Source of the DNA: Psychroflexus tropicus DSM 15496
Lineage (GTDB): Bacteria; Bacteroidota; Bacteroidia; Flavobacteriales; Flavobacteriaceae
DNA length: 64,000 nt
Direction: 5' to 3'
Assembly (NCBI RefSeq): GCF_000378765.1
Contig: NZ_KB905346.1
Location: 1-64,000, forward strand
Below the pieces are notes generated by a model. That model had not been told where the DNA came from, did no database searches, and worked only from the letters and a program-made list of their open reading frames with translations. The position numbers and the translations under genes were made by a program. How positions within the stretch are numbered: the stretch's first letter is position 1; every line of letters starts with the position of its first letter. Shown in pieces: positions 63,899 to 64,000 of the stretch.

Positions 63899-64000
63899 AT
63901 GAAAGTGAAAAATATTCTTATTTCACAACCCAAACCTAATGTAGAAAATTCACCTTATTCAGAATTAGAAGAAAAACTGAAAGTTAAGATTGATTTTATT
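63899..64000 (+). CDS. hemD: uroporphyrinogen-III synthase (partial, cut by the window end)
   Basis: Only the first 34 residues are present (MKVKNILISQPKPNVENSPY, then a Glu/Lys segment). They fit the N-terminus of HemD, which closes hydroxymethylbilane to uroporphyrinogen III, and the position after DUF4271 supports this. Starts 31 bp after the DUF4271 stop. Confidence is limited by length. Confidence 0.7.
   Translation, partial: MKVKNILISQPKPNVENSPYSELEEKLKVKIDFI

Noticed and set aside
1-64000. CRISPR arrays, rRNA, tRNA, transposases, prophage
   Set aside because: No regularly spaced short repeats, no tRNA-like cloverleaf noticed, no transposase or phage structural motifs in any supported ORF.

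Overview
The window looks like chromosome of a marine or halotolerant member of the Bacteroidota, family Flavobacteriaceae; the genus cannot be fixed from the sequence. Reasons: AT-rich DNA, promoters of the Bacteroidota type (TTG or TTTG, 17-19 bp, TAnnTTTG), three proteins with C-terminal type IX secretion (T9SS) sorting domains, many lipoproteins, and gene orders I recall as typical of flavobacteria (tyrS / epimerase / DUF4296 / dihydroorotase / polyprenol-P-mannose synthase / DUF4271 / hemD). There are no rRNA or tRNA genes, CRISPR arrays, transposases or integrases.

Layout. 1-2340: end of a gene-cassette-like array in which secreted or lipoprotein genes on the minus strand are separated by ~130 bp attC-like imperfect palindromes. 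2411-6823: trehalose block (fused OtsA/OtsB, a small conserved protein, divergent GH15 hydrolase). 6812-11412: four-gene operon with a T9SS LVIVD protein, a propeller-repeat lipoprotein, an MbnP-like protein and its MauG/MbnH-like di-haem partner. 11539-13304: thiL, DUF2007, OsmC. 13452-23367: a complete Mrp Na+/H+ antiporter operon (A-G) running into biotin genes (bioF, an unknown protein, bioD, then bioA). 23364-33775: surface and envelope genes, a YeeE/YedE transporter pair, a large zinc metalloprotease and a serine hydrolase. 33983-34879: phenylalanine 4-hydroxylase preceded by what reads as a complete tyrosine-codon transcription attenuator. 34972-35969: a frameshifted Gfo/Idh/MocA gene. 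36069-43152: serS, then a TPR / DUF4286 / rsmA / mgtE / thioesterase / hydroxyacid dehydrogenase cluster.

43195-55724 is the accessory region. It holds a TonB-plug protein without a barrel and three near-identical ssb genes. Each ssb has a conserved ~350 bp upstream region ending in the same pair of 13-bp palindromes. Between the ssb modules lie a lipoprotein with a Cys-containing hydrophobic tail and a two-TM partner (plus two decayed copies of the partner), twin beta-barrel proteins, a T9SS protein broken by a stop codon, a 58-residue lipoprotein, and a TPR histidine kinase with its response regulator. 56125-64000 returns to conserved genes: OmpA-family protein, exonuclease III, a probable small RNA, tyrS and the conserved block named above, ending inside hemD.

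The strongest new observation is the phhA leader: a consensus promoter, a 19-codon peptide with five consecutive Tyr codons, and three mutually exclusive hairpins ending in an intrinsic terminator, ahead of the enzyme that makes tyrosine. The next are the triplicated ssb modules and the attC-like cassette repeats.
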